Assembly (NCBI RefSeq): GCF_022341425.1
Contig: NZ_JABFUC010000001.1
Span: forward strand, 248,001-312,000
Source: Billgrantia campisalis
GTDB lineage: Bacteria; Pseudomonadota; Gammaproteobacteria; Pseudomonadales; Halomonadaceae
Length of the DNA: 64,000 nucleotides
Direction of reading: 5' to 3'
Shown: positions 9,311-17,579 of the stretch, one piece after another
Layout: each line of letters opens with the position of its first letter
Numbering within the stretch: position 1 is the stretch's first letter
The notes under the pieces: model-generated
The model's database searches: none
The model's input: the letters and a program-made list of their open reading frames with translations, nothing else
What the model was told of the DNA's origin: nothing
Program-made: the position numbers and the translations under genes

Positions 9311-11660
9311 GGGCTTGCTGGGGCTCGGCATCGGCCCGATCGCGGGCGGGCGCCGGCGCATCAGCGAAGTGCTTCTCGACCTCGCTCAATGCCGCCGACT
9401 GGGCCTTGGCGTCGCTCTCGACCTCCGCCTGCAGTTCGGCCATGGCCTGGCGCTGGTCGGCGGGCTCGACGCGCTCCAGCGCCACCCCGAACAGCTCGCG
9501 AATGTGCCGGTAGCGGTCCTGGGCGTGCGGGGGCAGATCGCCGCTGGCGGCCAGGACGTGGTCGATGTGTTCCAGGTGGCCGCGGATGGCCTCGGCACTC
9601 TCGCCCTCGAGCAGTTCGGGGATCGCCGCCAGCGCCGCCTCGCGGTCGAGCTTTAGGATGAAGAACTGCTCGCGCACCAAGTGCTTGAAGTCAGCAAGGG
9701 TGCTGCCGGGCTCCAGCTCCGCCCGTGAAGCGCGCAGCCGCTTGAAGTTACGCTCATCGGTGGTGGGCGAGCCGCCCAGCACGTGGATGACCGCCCGCAT
9801 CACCGCTTCATGGCTGCCACCCTCGGCCACCTGCTCACGCAGCCGGGCCTGGCGCTGTTCGATGAAGCGGCGATGCTCGGGCTCGCTGCCGGGCCGGCGG
9901 CGATGCACATGAGCGTCGCCGCCCAGTCCCACCATGGCCTGCAGCAGCGGCTGCCCGTAGAGGTCGAGGAACAGCCGCTCGGTGGCCTGGTCGCGCAGAT
10001 CCCGCCAGGCATTCAGCCCGCGAGTAACCTGGTCAGACACGATACCCTCCATCAGGTGGTAGACATTGTCGTCGCCGACCGGGTGGCGGTTGCGGCGCAC
10101 CCAATCGGCCAGCACCGGCAGCGGCACGGAGAGCGGATTGCGGTCGGAGAGCAGCTTGTAGCCCAGCCGGATCGGATGGGCGCGCCGAATCCATTTTGCC
10201 GCCTCGGGGGTGATAGCAGCGCGAACCCAGGGCTGCACGAACAGCCGGTAGAGCCCCAGGTTGATCTCCGAAATCCTCGCCACGGCGGCAAAACGAGTAT
10301 CGTCCTCGGGACGATGGTCGATGACGTCACGGTTGAGCCCCTCGATGGAGCGCGGCTTGAACTCCAGCAGGTAGTCACGCTCGAGCAGCTCGGCGTCGCT
10401 GCGCTCGGCGGCCGAAGTCACGGTAGTCTCGTAGAGGCCGGGGGGCAGCACATCGATGTAGTCGATGTTGGCGGTAAACTCGGCGTGCTCCTTGCGCGAC
10501 ACGCTGCCCGACACGAAGATGCCCAAATGCCCGGTGGTGTCGTGGACGCAGTAGACGATGGTCTGATCGCTGGCAATGATGTCCTCGACCCCGTCGTAGA
10601 GGTCGCGCACCCAGCCCAGCGCCTGGGGCGGTGGGGTAATATCGTCACCCTGCGAGCAGAACACCACCACCGGCGAGCGGACATTGCGCAAATCGATGCG
10701 CCGCCCGTCGGAGGTGACCAGCTGCGCGGTGGAGAGACGATTGCCGACGAAGAGGTTGTCGACGATGTACTGGATCTCCTGGCCACCCAGCACCACGTGG
10801 CCGCCCCACCAGCGCTCGAACTCCAGGTAGCGCTCGGCCTCGCTGTCGACGTTGGCGAACAGCCGGTACTGCTTGCTCCAGTAGGTGTTGGCCGGGTTCA
10901 GGCGCTCGAAGTTCTGTACCAGCCAGGCGCCGTCGAACTCGCCATCGCCGATGTCGCTGAGCAGCGAGGTCATCCAGCTGCCGCCGCTCATGCCGCCGGC
11001 GTAGCGCATCGGCGCGCGGCCCCGCTCGCCGGCCCAATAGGAGAGCGGTGCGCCGGCGATCAGGATCGGCCCGAAGAGGTCGGGTTCCAGGGAGGCCGCC
11101 ATCATGATCTGCCAGCCGGCCTGGCAGTTACCCACCACCATGGGTTTCTCCGACGAGTCCGGGTGGCGCTCGGCCACGCGGCGCAGGAAGGCGATCTCGG
11201 CCTCGACGACGTCCTCCACCGTCTGCCCCGGCTCGGGATAGGGCAGAAAGCCGATAAAGTAGCAGGGGTGACCGGCACGCAGCGCCACGCCGATCTCGCT
11301 GTCGGGCTTGAAGCCGCCAATCCCCGGGCCGTGGCCAGCGCGCGGATCCACCACCACGAAGGGTCGGGCCTGGAGATCGATCTCCACGCCCTGGGGCGGC
11401 AGGATGCGCATCAGCTCATAGTTCACCGGCCGCGGCAGCTCGCGCCCATCCATGACCACCTCGGCGTCGAAGCCCAGCACATTGGGCTTGGTCTTCTCGA
11501 TGTGCTCGAGGTACTGGTTGCCACGCTGTCGCATCACATCCATGTAGAGCACGCTGCGCTCGACGGCGTCTCGCCAGTAGTCGAAGGCGGCACGGCCGAA
11601 ACCGAAGGGATCCAGAAAACTCAGCGCCTCTGCGGGCGGTGTCGGCATCAGGGGTTTCAT
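9006..11660 (-). CDS. DUF3141 protein: PHA-synthase-like alpha/beta hydrolase with basic C-terminal tail
   Basis: 884 residues. The central region is an alpha/beta-hydrolase fold related to class I/III polyhydroxyalkanoate synthases. Cys179 sits in a nucleophile elbow (VGNCQAGW), an Asp in SQGDDITPP (339/340) and a His in TTGHLGIF (378), giving a plausible Cys-Asp-His triad. The start is firm: AAGGAG lies six bases before the ATG. From about residue 785 the protein becomes an Ala/Lys/Pro/Glu low-complexity repeat (KAPAAEPEAKA-like units), ending in a strongly basic segment KPKRRGTGKAGQTPRKPRKR. That resembles the DNA-binding tails of PhaF-type phasins. It is a single-gene unit with its own terminator. 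Whether it polymerises hydroxyacyl-CoA or has another thioester substrate is not known to me. Confidence 0.85.
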   Translation of the reverse strand: MKPLMPTPPAEALSFLDPFGFGRAAFDYWRDAVERSVLYMDVMRQRGNQYLEHIEKTKPNVLGFDAEVVMDGRELPRPVNYELMRILPPQGVEIDLQARPFVVVDPRAGHGPGIGGFKPDSEIGVALRAGHPCYFIGFLPYPEPGQTVEDVVEAEIAFLRRVAERHPDSSEKPMVVGNCQAGWQIMMAASLEPDLFGPILIAGAPLSYWAGERGRAPMRYAGGMSGGSWMTSLLSDIGDGEFDGAWLVQNFERLNPANTYWSKQYRLFANVDSEAERYLEFERWWGGHVVLGGQEIQYIVDNLFVGNRLSTAQLVTSDGRRIDLRNVRSPVVVFCSQGDDITPPPQALGWVRDLYDGVEDIIASDQTIVYCVHDTTGHLGIFVSGSVSRKEHAEFTANIDYIDVLPPGLYETTVTSAAERSDAELLERDYLLEFKPRSIEGLNRDVIDHRPEDDTRFAAVARISEINLGLYRLFVQPWVRAAITPEAAKWIRRAHPIRLGYKLLSDRNPLSVPLPVLADWVRRNRHPVGDDNVYHLMEGIVSDQVTRGLNAWRDLRDQATERLFLDLYGQPLLQAMVGLGGDAHVHRRRPGSEPEHRRFIEQRQARLREQVAEGGSHEAVMRAVIHVLGGSPTTDERNFKRLRASRAELEPGSTLADFKHLVREQFFILKLDREAALAAIPELLEGESAEAIRGHLEHIDHVLAASGDLPPHAQDRYRHIRELFGVALERVEPADQRQAMAELQAEVESDAKAQSAALSEVEKHFADAPAPARDRADAEPQQAPRSVEASAKAPAAKSEAKASDPAAKAPAAEPEAKAGDATAKAPAAEPEAKAPATKSEPEASDTTAMAPAAERSAEPEATANKPKRRGTGKAGQTPRKPRKR

Positions 11661-11715
11661 GTGTGGCTCCTTGGTTCGCTGGGCCGGGTTGCCGGCACCA
11701 GGAGGGAGAATCTAT

Positions 11716-11736
11716 GCTGCATTGCAATATAGCAAG
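11716..11736 (-). promoter_or_regulatory. TGC-rich dyad in the DUF3141 promoter region
   Basis: The stretch TGCTGCATTGCA (11716-11727) runs into TTGC-N6-GCAA (11723-11736), in an AT-rich patch about 60 bases upstream of the DUF3141 start. TGC-rich elements of this kind are bound by the PHA regulator PhaR in other proteobacteria (recalled). A candidate -10 TATATT (minus strand, 11727-11732) lies inside it. Function is inferred. Confidence 0.35.
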
Positions 11737-11818
11737 GATACGCCTAACGCCGCCAATGCGCAGCCGTTGCTGGCGATTTTTTTAAGCTCATCAAACTCAG
11801 TCTCATCGCACTTTGAGC

Positions 11819-12706
11819 TCATCGCACTTTGGCATGAGCCGTACCGCCGTCATGCCACTCCGCCAGGGCCCGGCGCAGGCGTCGCCTGGCCTCGGCGGCA
11901 TCACGCCCCCATACCAGCAGCCGCGCCTCGCCGGCCTGCGACGACTGGTCGAGGCGCACTCCGGGGCCGCCGCTGATGCGGCCCGCGCCACCATGAAGCG
12001 GCACCAGCAGCGCCTGGCCGGGGCGCCCCGGGCCGTGCCCCATGGGGCCAACCCGCGGCCGCTTGAGCCGCTCACCGGCCACCAGGCGCAACTGCTCGAC
12101 GGCCAGGTCGAGCCCTGTCAACGCCTCGGCGAGGCCTTCCTGGCCGGTCAGTCCGGGATGCATGCCGGCAAAGCCCAGCCGGCTGCCCTCGAGGGTAAAG
12201 CTGAGGGTTGCGAGCCCTACCAGCCCCACCGCCCGTGCGCCCTGCATCGCGAGCTGACCCAGATAGGCACGCTGCTCCGGGGTCAGGCGCTCACTGGGGG
12301 CTCGCCCCTGGCCGTCGGCAGCGACCTCGTGTTCGACCAGCGCCAGGGCGCGCTGCTCCCGGTCGACCAGCACTGGCAGCTGAAGCCGGGGCGAGGCGTC
12401 CGGGGCATCGCTCAGCGGCAGCTGCGCTTCGCGCATCAGCTGGCGGATGGCCGGGGCATCGCACATGGCCGCCACCAGCGACTCGCGCGGGCCGATGAAG
12501 ATGAGTCCGGCACCCCGGCAGGCCTGCGCCAGGGCAAGCTGGGTCGGGGCAGTCGCCTCGCCGGGGTGCAACGCCTCGCAGCCGTACCGCTCGGCCCTGG
12601 CGATCAGGGCGTCCCCCAACTGACCGTCGCCGGGGTGCCAGGTGAGCGCCAGTTCCCGGCAGGCCTGCACGGCGCGCAGCGACGCCAGCCCCGTCGAGGC
12701 CATCAT
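11819..12706 (-). CDS. Degenerate biotin-carboxylase-like protein, probably non-catalytic
   Basis: 295 residues from the ATG at 12706, which has CAGGGA just upstream. Segments align with biotin carboxylase (compare accC in this window): EALHPG with AIHPG, IFIGPRESLVAAM with [12 protein letters not shown], and TGLDLAVEQLRLVAGERL with [18 protein letters not shown]. The C-terminal ARLLVWGRDAAEARRRLRRAL matches [19 protein letters not shown] in spirit. The Gly-rich ATP loop, the ATP-grasp middle and the catalytic [11 protein letters not shown] strand are gone or replaced by GMHPGLTGQEG. It is about 150 residues shorter than AccC. The reading frame is intact, so it looks maintained. It is divergent from a LysR gene. 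I infer a regulatory or binding role, with no known substrate. Confidence 0.7.
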   Translation of the reverse strand: MMASTGLASLRAVQACRELALTWHPGDGQLGDALIARAERYGCEALHPGEATAPTQLALAQACRGAGLIFIGPRESLVAAMCDAPAIRQLMREAQLPLSDAPDASPRLQLPVLVDREQRALALVEHEVAADGQGRAPSERLTPEQRAYLGQLAMQGARAVGLVGLATLSFTLEGSRLGFAGMHPGLTGQEGLAEALTGLDLAVEQLRLVAGERLKRPRVGPMGHGPGRPGQALLVPLHGGAGRISGGPGVRLDQSSQAGEARLLVWGRDAAEARRRLRRALAEWHDGGTAHAKVR

Positions 12707-12881
12707 GATTCCCTGCCACGACCCCGCGTGTGCAGGGGGCGGGCCCGCGTCTTGCATGGGCTGTCTCCTGGATGGCCGCCAGTGGCGGACATGGCCGCTG
12801 CCGGCGGCCGGTGTTAGCATGAAAGGGAGTGCTGCGACCAGCTTTGCAGCCTGCCTGCGACTCTACCCAGCGGAACGACCG
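12707..12881. promoter_or_regulatory. Divergent promoter region between the LysR gene and the carboxylase-like gene
   Basis: 175 bases separate the two divergent starts chosen here, the classical position for LysR-type autoregulation and activation of the opposite gene. I see no strong -10/-35 pair and cannot place a T-N11-A operator with confidence. Confidence 0.4.
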
Positions 12882-13871
12882 ATGACCACGCCAAGGCTGC
12901 TCAATCGCCTGACCTTTCGCCAGCTGCAGGTCTTTCAGGCCGTGCATCGCCAGCAGTCCTACTCGCGGGCAGCCGAACAGCTGGGCCTGACCCAGCCGGC
13001 GGTCAGCGCCCAGATACGCCAGCTGGAACAGGCCCTCGGGCAGCCGCTGTTCAAGTATGCCGGCAAGACGCTGCACGTGTTGCCGGCGGCCGATGCCCTG
13101 GCCGCATCGACCCAGGCGATCTTTGGCCAGGTCTCGCGGCTGCAGATGGCCCTGTCGGACATGGCCGGCACCATCTCGGGAGAACTCAATCTGGCGGCGG
13201 TCTCCACCGCCCAGTACGTGGTACCCCATATGATCGCGCGTTTTCGCGCCCACTACCCCAACATTCAGGTGCGCCTGCAGGTATGCAATCGCAGCCAGGC
13301 CCTGGAACGGCTGGCGGCGCGTCGCGATGACCTGGTGATCATGGCCATGGTACCCGAGGACGATGACAACCTGGTGTTCATGCCGATCCTGGAGAACGAG
13401 CTGATCCCGGTGGTCTGGCCCGGCCATCCGCTGCTGGCCGAGCAGGCGCCGACCCTGGAGGATCTGGCCCAGCACTATCTGCTGATGCGAGAAGCGGGCT
13501 CGGGGGTGCGCACGGCCTTCGAACAGCTGGCCGCCGAGCAGGACGTGAGCCTGGCGCACACCATGGAGCTGGGCACCAACGAGGCGATCAAGCAGGGCGT
13601 GATGGCTCACCTCGGCGTAGCCATCCTGCCCCGGCTGGCGGTCAAGCTGGAGCTGGCCTCCGGCCTGCTCGACGAGTTGCCGCTGCCGGGCTTCCCGCTG
13701 CGCCGCTCCTGGTGCACCGTCTACCCCCGCGACCGCTTCCCGACCCCGGTCACCGAGCTCTTCCTGCGCTTCGTGCGCGATCGGCTCGGCGAGTTCAGCG
13801 CCCACTTCAAGGCCCCGGCGCGTCCCATCCCCGACCACGGGGTGGTGTGCCTGCCGATCTCGCCGTCCTGA
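12882..13871 (+). CDS. LysR-family transcriptional regulator
   Basis: 329 residues. An N-terminal winged helix-turn-helix (LTFRQLQVFQAVHRQQSYSR then AAEQLGLTQPAVSAQIRQLE, residues about 10-50) is followed by a linker helix and a periplasmic-binding-like effector domain (about 90-310). It resembles the CbbR/CysB branch more than the short NodD type. The ATG at 12882 is preferred because LysR proteins start close to this helix; an in-frame ATG at 12819 would intrude into the divergent promoter. It faces away from the degenerate biotin-carboxylase gene and may control it. The effector is unknown. Confidence 0.92.
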   Translation: MTTPRLLNRLTFRQLQVFQAVHRQQSYSRAAEQLGLTQPAVSAQIRQLEQALGQPLFKYAGKTLHVLPAADALAASTQAIFGQVSRLQMALSDMAGTISGELNLAAVSTAQYVVPHMIARFRAHYPNIQVRLQVCNRSQALERLAARRDDLVIMAMVPEDDDNLVFMPILENELIPVVWPGHPLLAEQAPTLEDLAQHYLLMREAGSGVRTAFEQLAAEQDVSLAHTMELGTNEAIKQGVMAHLGVAILPRLAVKLELASGLLDELPLPGFPLRRSWCTVYPRDRFPTPVTELFLRFVRDRLGEFSAHFKAPARPIPDHGVVCLPISPS

Positions 13872-14006
13872 CCGCCGACGGCTGGCGGATCTGGCCAGGG
13901 CTATCGCAGTTACGTAAAGTGAGGCTTGCCACCAGCGCCCCTCTCTTTGTGTTACCCCGATAGCCCTGCGAACCAGCCCCCTGCCTGTCACCTGGCGATG
14001 CGACTG

Positions 14007-14015
14007 TGGTAGATT
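14007..14015 (+). promoter_or_regulatory. Possible extended -10 of lipA
   Basis: TGGTAGATT (14007-14015) fits an extended -10 (TGn then TAGATT) about 105 bases before the lipA ATG. No good -35 is present. The rest of the 249-base gap after the LysR gene shows nothing clear. Confidence 0.3.
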
Positions 14016-14120
14016 ACGAGCCTGCGACCATCGTATCAATTTGCCTGCCCTGCGCCCCCGGAGCGTGCTCGCCTATCGCGCAGGGCCCTGGCAGCCGCCG
14101 AGTGGAGGGGCTCACACCCT

Positions 14121-15176
14121 ATGAGCGACAGCACCTCAAAACGCATCCCCAGCGGTGAGAAATTCCGCAACGAGCACGGCATGGCCGTGATCAAGGATGG
14201 CATCAAACAGGGCAAGCAGGACGAGGAGCGTCCCGAGCCGGGACGCAAGCCGCAGTGGCTGCGCGCTCAGATCCCCGGTGGTGAGCGCTTCGAGGCGGTC
14301 AAGAAGAACGTCAGCACCCATCGCCTAAGCACCGTCTGCGCCGAGTCCCACTGCCCCAACATGGGTGAGTGCTGGAGCAACGGTACCGCCACCATCATGC
14401 TGATGGGCTCGGTGTGCACCCGCGCCTGTCGCTTCTGTGCCGTGGATACCGGCAATCCCAAGGGCTGGCTGGATAGCGAGGAGCCGGCCAATACCGCCAA
14501 GTCGGTGGAGTTGATGGGGCTGCGCTACGTGGTGCTGACCTCGGTGGACCGCGACGACCTCGACGACGGCGGTGCCGCCCACTATGCGGCCTGCATCCGC
14601 GCCATCAAGACGCACACCCCCGAGGTGGTGGTGGAGGCGCTGACCCCAGACTTCGACGGTGTGCACTCGGCCATCGAGCAGGTGGTCGACTCAGGCCTCG
14701 AGGTGTTCGCCCAGAACGTCGAAACCGTGGAGCGGTTGACCCAGCGGGTGCGCGACCCCCGCGCCGGCTATCACAAGACCCTGGACGTCCTGGCCCATGC
14801 CAAACGCCACAAGCCCCAGGTGCTGACCAAGACCAGCCTGATGCTGGGCCTAGGTGAAACCGAGGCGGAGATACTGGCCACCTTCGATGACCTGCGCGAG
14901 ATCGGCGTGGACATCGTCACCCTCGGCCAGTACCTGCGCCCCACCCGCAACCATCTGCCGGTGGAGCGCTGGGTGACGCCCGCTGAATTCGAGCGGTATC
15001 GCCAGATCGGCCTGGAGAAGGGCTTCATGGAAGTCGCCTCGGGGCCGCTGGTGCGCTCCAGCTACCGCGCCGACCGGGTGTTCGAGAAGAACAACCTGGG
15101 CCTGGCCGCCCCCGCCGAGGTGCCCGGCCAGACGCCCGAAGACCCCAACCGGATCGACGCCATCAACGTGGGATAA
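14121..15176 (+). CDS. lipA: Lipoyl synthase
   Basis: 351-residue radical-SAM enzyme that inserts two sulfurs into the octanoyl chain on lipoyl domains. Auxiliary cluster cysteines are Cys73, Cys78 and Cys84 ([12 protein letters not shown]). The radical-SAM CxxxCxxC is Cys99, Cys103 and Cys106 (CTRACRFC). The C-terminal [11 protein letters not shown] is the conserved serine-bearing end. The N-terminus carries a charged extension of about 45 residues. The ATG has a GGAGGGG ribosome site rather far upstream. Unlike the usual Pseudomonas order, the gene faces lipB instead of following it, and a period-7 array fills the junction. Confidence 0.98.
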   Translation: MSDSTSKRIPSGEKFRNEHGMAVIKDGIKQGKQDEERPEPGRKPQWLRAQIPGGERFEAVKKNVSTHRLSTVCAESHCPNMGECWSNGTATIMLMGSVCTRACRFCAVDTGNPKGWLDSEEPANTAKSVELMGLRYVVLTSVDRDDLDDGGAAHYAACIRAIKTHTPEVVVEALTPDFDGVHSAIEQVVDSGLEVFAQNVETVERLTQRVRDPRAGYHKTLDVLAHAKRHKPQVLTKTSLMLGLGETEAEILATFDDLREIGVDIVTLGQYLRPTRNHLPVERWVTPAEFERYRQIGLEKGFMEVASGPLVRSSYRADRVFEKNNLGLAAPAEVPGQTPEDPNRIDAINVG

Positions 15177-15180
15177 CAGG

Positions 15181-15235
15181 TACGAGGAACGAGGGGCTAG
15201 GAACGAGGGTTTCCTCGCTTACTCGTGTCCTCGGC
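15181..15235. repeat. Period-7 array at the lipA/lipB convergent junction
   Basis: Four exact-phase heptamers TACGAGG, AACGAGG, GGCTAGG and AACGAGG (15181-15208) start four bases after the lipA stop. They are followed by inverted, looser units CCTCGCT and CCTCGGC (15213-15235). Read on the minus strand, these are the same NNCGAGG unit in the sense of lipB. The inverted part supplies the last codons and stop of lipB. Confidence 0.85.
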
Positions 15236-15901
15236 CCTGACTATCTTCCTTCGCAGTTCCCGGGCCAGGCACTGGGCCAGGCGCTCGCCCATGGCCTCGA
15301 CCGGGGGACAGTCGGCAACATGATCCGCCAGTCGCGTCATCGCCATGCCCGCATAGCCGCAGGGGTTGATGCGCTGGAAGGGGGACAGGTCACCGTCGAC
15401 GTTGAGGGCCACCCCATGGAAGCTGCCGCCGCGGCGGATGCGCAGCCCCAGCGAGGCGATCTTGGCCTCGCCGACGTAGACGCCCGGTGCGTCGGGACGC
15501 GCCCGCGCCTCGACGCCCAGCTCGGCGAGCAGCGCGATCACCGCGTTCTCGAGCCCAGTCACCAGATCACGCACGCCCAGGCGCGAGCGGCGCACATCGA
15601 TGAGCGGATAGAGCACCACCTGACCGGGACCATGATAGGTCACCTGGCCGCCGCGGTCGGTCTGCACCACCGGGATGTCGCCTGGCATCAGCAGGTGCTC
15701 GGGTTTGCCGGCCTGCCCCTGGGTAAATACCGGGTCATGCTCCACCAGCCAGAACTGATCCGGCGTTTCGGCGTCGCGCGAATCGGTGAGGTCACGCATC
15801 GCCTGCCACACCGGCGCATAGGGGCGACGGCCCAGGCGATGGAGCTCGATGGGCGGCAACGGCTGGGGCTGAGAAACCGGCTGAGCGGCGCTTGCCCCCA
15901 T
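15197..15901 (-). CDS. lipB: Octanoyl-[acyl-carrier protein]:protein octanoyltransferase
   Basis: 234 residues. It transfers octanoate from ACP to lipoyl domains, the step before LipA. The [12 protein letters not shown] motif, catalytic Cys in INPCGYAGM and Lys in [11 protein letters not shown] are present. The ATG overlaps the DUF493 stop by one base (TGATG). The final dozen residues ([12 protein letters not shown]) are encoded by the period-7 array at the gene's 3' end, so the C-terminus seems to have been extended by repeat sequence. It is the last gene of the long minus-strand operon. Confidence 0.97.
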   Translation of the reverse strand: MGASAAQPVSQPQPLPPIELHRLGRRPYAPVWQAMRDLTDSRDAETPDQFWLVEHDPVFTQGQAGKPEHLLMPGDIPVVQTDRGGQVTYHGPGQVVLYPLIDVRRSRLGVRDLVTGLENAVIALLAELGVEARARPDAPGVYVGEAKIASLGLRIRRGGSFHGVALNVDGDLSPFQRINPCGYAGMAMTRLADHVADCPPVEAMGERLAQCLARELRRKIVRAEDTSKRGNPRS

Positions 15902-16212
15902 CACACCACCATATGCACGCGGCCGGTGGCCTTGAGCTCGTCGAACAGCGCCTTGAGCTGCGCCTCGCCGGTGGCGCGCAGCGTCAGGCGCACCGACAGG
16001 AAGCGGGCGTTCCGGCTTGCCACCACCTGCAGACTCGCGGCATCGAAGCCGGGATCGTGGCGGTTCACCACCTGGCAGACGACGGCGGTGAAATCCTCGG
16101 CCGCGTCGCCCACCACCTTGATCGGGTAGTCGCAGGGGAAGGTGATCTTGGGCGGCTTGCCACCGGCCGGCCGGCTCGGCTGGCGCAGGTCGCGCAGGGA
16201 CTTGTCGGTCAT
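15901..16212 (-). CDS. ybeD: DUF493 (YbeD-family) small regulatory protein
   Basis: 103 residues of the ferredoxin-like ACT-resembling YbeD fold, with [13 protein letters not shown] near the start and [19 protein letters not shown] at the end. It is conserved between dacA and lipB in gammaproteobacteria. Its molecular role is not established; a link to lipoate metabolism is inferred from position only. The ATG at 16212 is chosen over an upstream in-frame start at 16263. Confidence 0.92.
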   Translation of the reverse strand: MTDKSLRDLRQPSRPAGGKPPKITFPCDYPIKVVGDAAEDFTAVVCQVVNRHDPGFDAASLQVVASRNARFLSVRLTLRATGEAQLKALFDELKATGRVHMVV

Positions 16213-16270
16213 GGGGATTCCAGCGGGTCGTGGATATCCGAGCATTTTACCAAACTTGCGCAAAGAGACT

Positions 16271-16310
16271 ACCGAGGAGCAAGGGCATTCCTCGCCCCTC
16301 GCTCCTTATG
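16271..16310. repeat. Period-7 units downstream of dacA
   Basis: CCTCGCC, CCTCGCT and CCTTATG (16290-16310) lie just beyond the dacA stop. On the minus strand this reads as GAGCGAGG-GGCGAGG in the sense of dacA. An opposite-strand ACCGAGG-AGCAAGG (16271-16284) makes an inverted partner. It is the smallest member of the family in this window. Confidence 0.6.
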
Positions 16311-16323
16311 ACTGACCGAAGGT

Positions 16324-17526
16324 CTACCCAAACCAGCGACCGACCAGGTTGCTGAAGAAGCGCCGCACCTCGTCGAACAGGCGCTTGAACATGCCGCCCT
16401 CCTCGATCGCTTCCAGCGCCACCAGCGGCTGCTCGCCGACCACCTCGTCGCCGAGCAGCACTTCCAGGGTGCCCAGCCGCTCACCCGAGGCGATCGGCGC
16501 CGCGATATCGCCGCGGATGTCGAGCCGAGCGCTGAGCTCCTGGTTGCGGGCCCGCGGCACGGTCATGTGGACGTCTTCATCCACGCCGAGGCGCAGGTCG
16601 TTCTTCTCCCCGCCCCACACCCTCGGGGTGCTCAGCACGGAGCCCTGGTCGTAGAGCTTGAGCGTCTCGTAGTAGCGGAACCCGTAGCTGAGCAGCTTCT
16701 GGGTCTCCTGGGCCCTGGCCTCTTCGGAGCTGGTGCCCATCACCACCGAGATCAGACGCATGTCGTCACGCTTGGCCGAAGCGACCAGGCCATAGCCCGC
16801 CTCGGTGGTCCAGCCGGTCTTCAGACCATCAACGGTGGGGTCGCGCCACAGCAGGCGGTTGCGATTGGGCTGGCGGATGTCGCTGTAGGTGAAGTACTTC
16901 TCGGCATAGACGGCGTAATGCTCGGGATAGTCGTTGATGATGTAGCGCGACAGCAGGGCCATGTCGCGGGCCGAGGAGTACTGCTCGGGATGCGGCAGTC
17001 CGGTGGCATTGGTGAAGTTGGTGTTGTGCAGCCCAAGACGAGTGGCGTGCTGGTTCATCAGGTCGGCGAAGGGCGCCTCGCCGCCGGCCAGGTGCTCGGC
17101 CACCGCCACGCTGGCGTCGTTGCCCGAGGAGATGATGATGCCGTAGAGCAGGTCGCGGATCGACACTTCGGTATCGACCTCGATGAACATCTTGGAGCCG
17201 CCGGTCCGCCAGGCGTTCTCGCTGACCCGCACCATGTCATCCATGCTGATATTGCCCCGGTCGAGCTCGCGCTCCACCAGGTAGGCGGTCATCAGCTTGG
17301 TCAGACTGGCCGGCGGCAGGCGTTCATCGGCGTTGTGCTCGACCAGCACACGGCCACTGTCGGCATCCATGAGAAACCAGGATTTGGCGGCGATCTGCGG
17401 CGGCGCCGGGATCATGGTCTGCGGCGTGGGTACGCCCTGGGCCAGAGCCTGTGGAACCGCCAGCACCAGGCTCAACAGCATCACCGGCAGCAGCCGTGGG
17501 CGAAGATAACGGAACAGCACTCTCAT
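16324..17526 (-). CDS. dacA: D-alanyl-D-alanine carboxypeptidase (PBP5/6 family)
   Basis: 400 residues from the ATG at 17526. It trims the terminal D-Ala of peptidoglycan stem peptides in the periplasm. Penicillin-binding motifs are SLTK, SGN (IISSGND) and KTG (LKTGWT). A signal peptide ends near ALAQ. The C-terminal PBP5-type beta domain is followed by an amphipathic anchor helix (FKRLFDEVRRFFSNLVGRWF). An upstream ATG at 17583 overlaps the rlpA stop (ATGA) and could be the true start, which would give a 19-residue longer, unusually long signal sequence; starts at 17532 and 17550 are also possible. Confidence 0.96.
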   Translation of the reverse strand: MRVLFRYLRPRLLPVMLLSLVLAVPQALAQGVPTPQTMIPAPPQIAAKSWFLMDADSGRVLVEHNADERLPPASLTKLMTAYLVERELDRGNISMDDMVRVSENAWRTGGSKMFIEVDTEVSIRDLLYGIIISSGNDASVAVAEHLAGGEAPFADLMNQHATRLGLHNTNFTNATGLPHPEQYSSARDMALLSRYIINDYPEHYAVYAEKYFTYSDIRQPNRNRLLWRDPTVDGLKTGWTTEAGYGLVASAKRDDMRLISVVMGTSSEEARAQETQKLLSYGFRYYETLKLYDQGSVLSTPRVWGGEKNDLRLGVDEDVHMTVPRARNQELSARLDIRGDIAAPIASGERLGTLEVLLGDEVVGEQPLVALEAIEEGGMFKRLFDEVRRFFSNLVGRWFG

Positions 17527-17579
17527 GGGCATGGGTCTCACTGAAAACATCGAAAGGGTCAGGGGGATAGAGGGGCCGA

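Noticed and set aside
9783..11732. Long plus-strand frame of about 650 codons
   Set aside because: Antisense to the DUF3141 gene, with no recognisable domain and a composition typical of reverse-strand noise.
12291..14039. Minus-strand frame of 582 codons
   Set aside because: It runs antisense through the LysR gene, whose helix-turn-helix is clear, and only its end overlaps the carboxylase-like gene in a different frame.
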